A stretch of DNA of 53,260 bases from Pseudomonas sp. Irchel s3h17 (GTDB taxonomy: Bacteria; Pseudomonadota; Gammaproteobacteria; Pseudomonadales; Pseudomonadaceae). The stretch's first letter is position 1. Every line of letters begins with the position of its first letter. The notes beneath the pieces were generated by a model. That model made no database searches. It saw nothing but the letters and a program-made list of their open reading frames with translations, and was not told the origin of the DNA. Shown here in pieces: positions 51,573 to 53,260 of this stretch. Where the stretch lies: assembly GCF_900187505.1 (NCBI RefSeq), contig NZ_FYDL01000025.1, forward strand, positions 1-53,260. The letters run 5' to 3'. The translations under genes and the position numbers were made by a program.

Positions 51573-52246
51573 TGGAACTGCTGACAAGTTTCTTCGCCAA
51601 TATCGACTGGTATGAAATCTGGCTGGCCACCGGCGACACCATGCTGATGCTTGGTGGCTCGCTGCTGTTCACCGTATTGCTCGGCCTGCCGCTGGGCGTC
51701 TTGCTGTTCCTTTGCAGCCCACGCCAATTGCTGGAAGCCAAAGGTATTTACGCGCTGCTGTCGCTGATCGTGAACATCCTGCGCTCGCTGCCGTTCATCA
51801 TTCTGTTGATCGTGATGATCCCGTTCACCGTACTGATCACCGGCACCTCGCTGGGTGTCGGTGGCGCGATCCCGCCTCTGGTGGTTGGCGCTACGCCATT
51901 CTTCGCCCGCCTGGTGGAAACCGCCCTGCGTGAAGTCGATCGCGGCATCATCGAAGCGACCCAGGCCATGGGCGCGACCACGCGCCAGATCATCACCAAC
52001 GCCTTGCTGCCGGAAGCTCGCCCGGGCATCTTCGCGGCGATCACGGTGACCGCGATCACGCTGGTGTCCTACACGGCCATGGCCGGTGTGGTGGGCGCCG
52101 GTGGCCTGGGTGACCTGGCGATCCGCTTCGGTTACCAGCGCTTCCAGACGGATGTGATGGTGGTGACCGTGGTGTTGCTGCTGGTGCTGGTCCAGGTTCT
52201 GCAAACCGTCGGCGATAAGCTGGTGGTGCACTTTTCCCGAAAATAA
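51572..52246 (+). CDS. metI: MetI, methionine importer permease
   Basis: A 224-aa permease with five helices and the EAA-type motif RGIIEATQAMGATTRQII that docks on MetN. Its ATG overlaps the metN stop by one base. Confidence 0.94.
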   Translation: MELLTSFFANIDWYEIWLATGDTMLMLGGSLLFTVLLGLPLGVLLFLCSPRQLLEAKGIYALLSLIVNILRSLPFIILLIVMIPFTVLITGTSLGVGGAIPPLVVGATPFFARLVETALREVDRGIIEATQAMGATTRQIITNALLPEARPGIFAAITVTAITLVSYTAMAGVVGAGGLGDLAIRFGYQRFQTDVMVVTVVLLLVLVQVLQTVGDKLVVHFSRK

Positions 52247-52309
52247 ATGCAATCGCCGGCATCACGCTGGCAGGCGCCCGAAAAGGGCGCCTCAAAAGGA
52301 GTTTGCTGA

Positions 52310-53083
52310 ATGAAAAAACTACTCGTCGCGTTCGCTGCCGTTGCCTCGTTCGCCGCCAATGCCGCTGATACCCTGACGGTCGCCGCTACTCCGGTACCGC
52401 ACGCGGAAATCCTCGAATTCGTGAAGCCAGCCCTGGCCAAGGAAGGCGTGGACCTCAAGGTCAAGGTCTTCACCGACTACGTACAGCCGAACGTGCAAGT
52501 GGCCGAAAAACGCCTGGATGCCAACTTCTTCCAGCACCAGCCGTACCTCGATGAGTTCAACAAGGCCAAGGGCACTCACCTGGTGAGCGTGGCCGGTGTG
52601 CACATCGAACCGCTGGGCGCTTACTCCAGCAAGTTCAAGGCTCTGGCTGACCTGCCAGGCGGCGCCACCGTGGTCATCCCCAACGACGCCACCAACGGTG
52701 GCCGCGCGCTGCTGCTGCTGGACAAGGCCGGCCTGATCAAGCTGAAGGACTCGAACAACATCCTGTCGACCGTCAAGGACATCACCGAGAACGCCAAGGG
52801 CCTGAAGTTCCGTGAACTGGAAGCCGCGACCATCCCGCGCGTGCTGACCCAGGTCGACCTGGCGCTGATCAACACCAACTACGCGCTGGAAGCCAAGCTT
52901 GACCCGTCCAAGGACGCGCTGACCATCGAAGGCAAAGACTCGCCTTACGTGAACATCCTGGTTGCTCGCCCGGACGACAAGGACAGCGAGGCCATGAAGA
53001 AGCTGATTGCAGCCCTGCATACTCCGGAAGTGAAAGCGTTCATTCTCGAGAAGTACAAAGGCGCGGTATTGCCTGCGTTCTGA
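52310..53083 (+). CDS. metQ: MetQ, methionine-binding protein
   Basis: A 257-aa NlpA-family binding protein: TLTVAATPVPHAEILEFVKP, then YVQPNVQVAEKRLDANFFQHQPYL, the methionine pocket region. The signal peptide ends AANA-ADT with no lipobox Cys, so unlike E. coli MetQ it is probably a soluble periplasmic protein. It is followed by a strong terminator. Confidence 0.93.
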   Translation: MKKLLVAFAAVASFAANAADTLTVAATPVPHAEILEFVKPALAKEGVDLKVKVFTDYVQPNVQVAEKRLDANFFQHQPYLDEFNKAKGTHLVSVAGVHIEPLGAYSSKFKALADLPGGATVVIPNDATNGGRALLLLDKAGLIKLKDSNNILSTVKDITENAKGLKFRELEAATIPRVLTQVDLALINTNYALEAKLDPSKDALTIEGKDSPYVNILVARPDDKDSEAMKKLIAALHTPEVKAFILEKYKGAVLPAF

Positions 53084-53097
53084 TCTGACGCTTTAAC

Positions 53098-53133
53098 AAA
53101 AAATGGGGCGCATTCATTGCGCCCCATTTTTTT
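53098..53133 (+). terminator. terminator of the metNIQ operon
   Basis: AAAAAATGGGGCGC, a 7-base loop, GCGCCCCATTTTTT with a further T. It is A-T symmetrical and may act in both directions. Confidence 0.93.
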
Positions 53134-53166
53134 GGTTCTTCACGGAATCCCGGGAAACACAGAAAC

Positions 53167-53229
53167 AAGAACGCCGATTTGATTGATGATGTTCGTGCGA
53201 GCAAACACATCTAACAAACCGGCGTTCTT
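53167..53229. repeat. 15-base imperfect inverted repeat upstream of an edge ORF
   Basis: Left arm 53167-53181 and right arm 53215-53229 match in 14 of 15 positions (core AAGAACGCCG / CGGCGTTCTT), with a nested GATGT/ACATC stem. The right arm ends immediately before an ATG. It could be the end of a mobile element or a structured leader. Confidence 0.5.
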
Positions 53230-53260
53230 ATGCGTGATATTAATACTTTCCTTCCTTTTT
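53230..53260 (+). CDS. partial ORF at the window edge
   Basis: ATG CGT GAT ATT AAT ACT begins an open frame (MRDINTFLPF) that runs off the window. There is no purine-rich ribosome site; the preceding bases belong to the inverted repeat. It is too short to identify. A transposase is one possibility given the repeat, not shown. Confidence 0.3.
   Translation, partial: MRDINTFLPF

Overview
The window reads as chromosomal DNA of a Pseudomonas of the fluorescens/putida type. The basis is high GC and GC-rich third positions, and protein families and gene order I recognise from Pseudomonas: glutarate catabolism (gcdG-gcdH, gcdR divergent), pntAA-pntAB-pntB, algB-kinB, ampDh2-dgcH-exonuclease-dsbA-cytochromes c4/c5-engB-ersA-polA, thrB, znuA/zur-znuC-znuB and metN-metI-metQ. 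No database was searched; identities come from family recognition and motifs read in the sequence.

Layout. 1-300: minus-strand promoter region of an rRNA operon lying to the left. 300-3850: glutarate catabolism and its LysR regulator. 4279-7190: proton-translocating transhydrogenase. 7371-8864: acetyl-CoA hydrolase/CoA-transferase. 9184-9879: two DUF1127 mini-proteins sharing an operator-like motif. 10060-12842: small secreted DUF2388 proteins, the remnant of a third copy, and a large DUF4105 protein with an HExxH zinc motif. 12851-19088: GFA-type zinc protein, CitMHS citrate transporter, TerC membrane protein, Na/Pi cotransporter and M16 peptidase. 19191-23809: DUF5924 membrane protein, then a four-gene Mla/MCE lipid-transport operon. 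23829-26538: fused SpmA-SpmB protein and GltP. 26539-27319: a long non-coding, structured gap. 27320-31436: DUF1328 mini-protein, a small membrane protein, and algB-kinB. 31485-35518: a block I infer to be accessory, with a type VI-type lipase (DUF2235), its likely lipoprotein immunity partner and an EAL phosphodiesterase. 35592-41107: ampDh2, dgcH, an EEP hydrolase, dsbA and two c-type cytochromes. 41299-45100: engB, the ErsA/Spot 42-type small RNA and polA. 45175-50362: DUF2782, thrB, zinc uptake and a lipoprotein. 50565-53083: methionine ABC importer. The right end shows an inverted repeat and an ORF running off the window.

Functional threads. Envelope and biofilm control dominate the middle: AlgB/KinB, one c-di-GMP synthase and one c-di-GMP phosphodiesterase, DsbA, the AmpDh2 amidase, and ErsA with a good AlgU (sigma-22)-type promoter. 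Zinc uptake is autoregulated by Zur through a shared divergent promoter. A citrate transporter has an AAC-repeat of the Hfq/Crc type in its leader, which suggests catabolite control.

Most promising for novelty: the DUF2388/DUF4105 envelope operon with its decayed third copy; the DUF1127 pair with a shared GGTACAGTT/ACCAGTACA arrangement; the lipase/immunity insertion beside a 10-C tract; and the 780-bp structured gap upstream of gltP.
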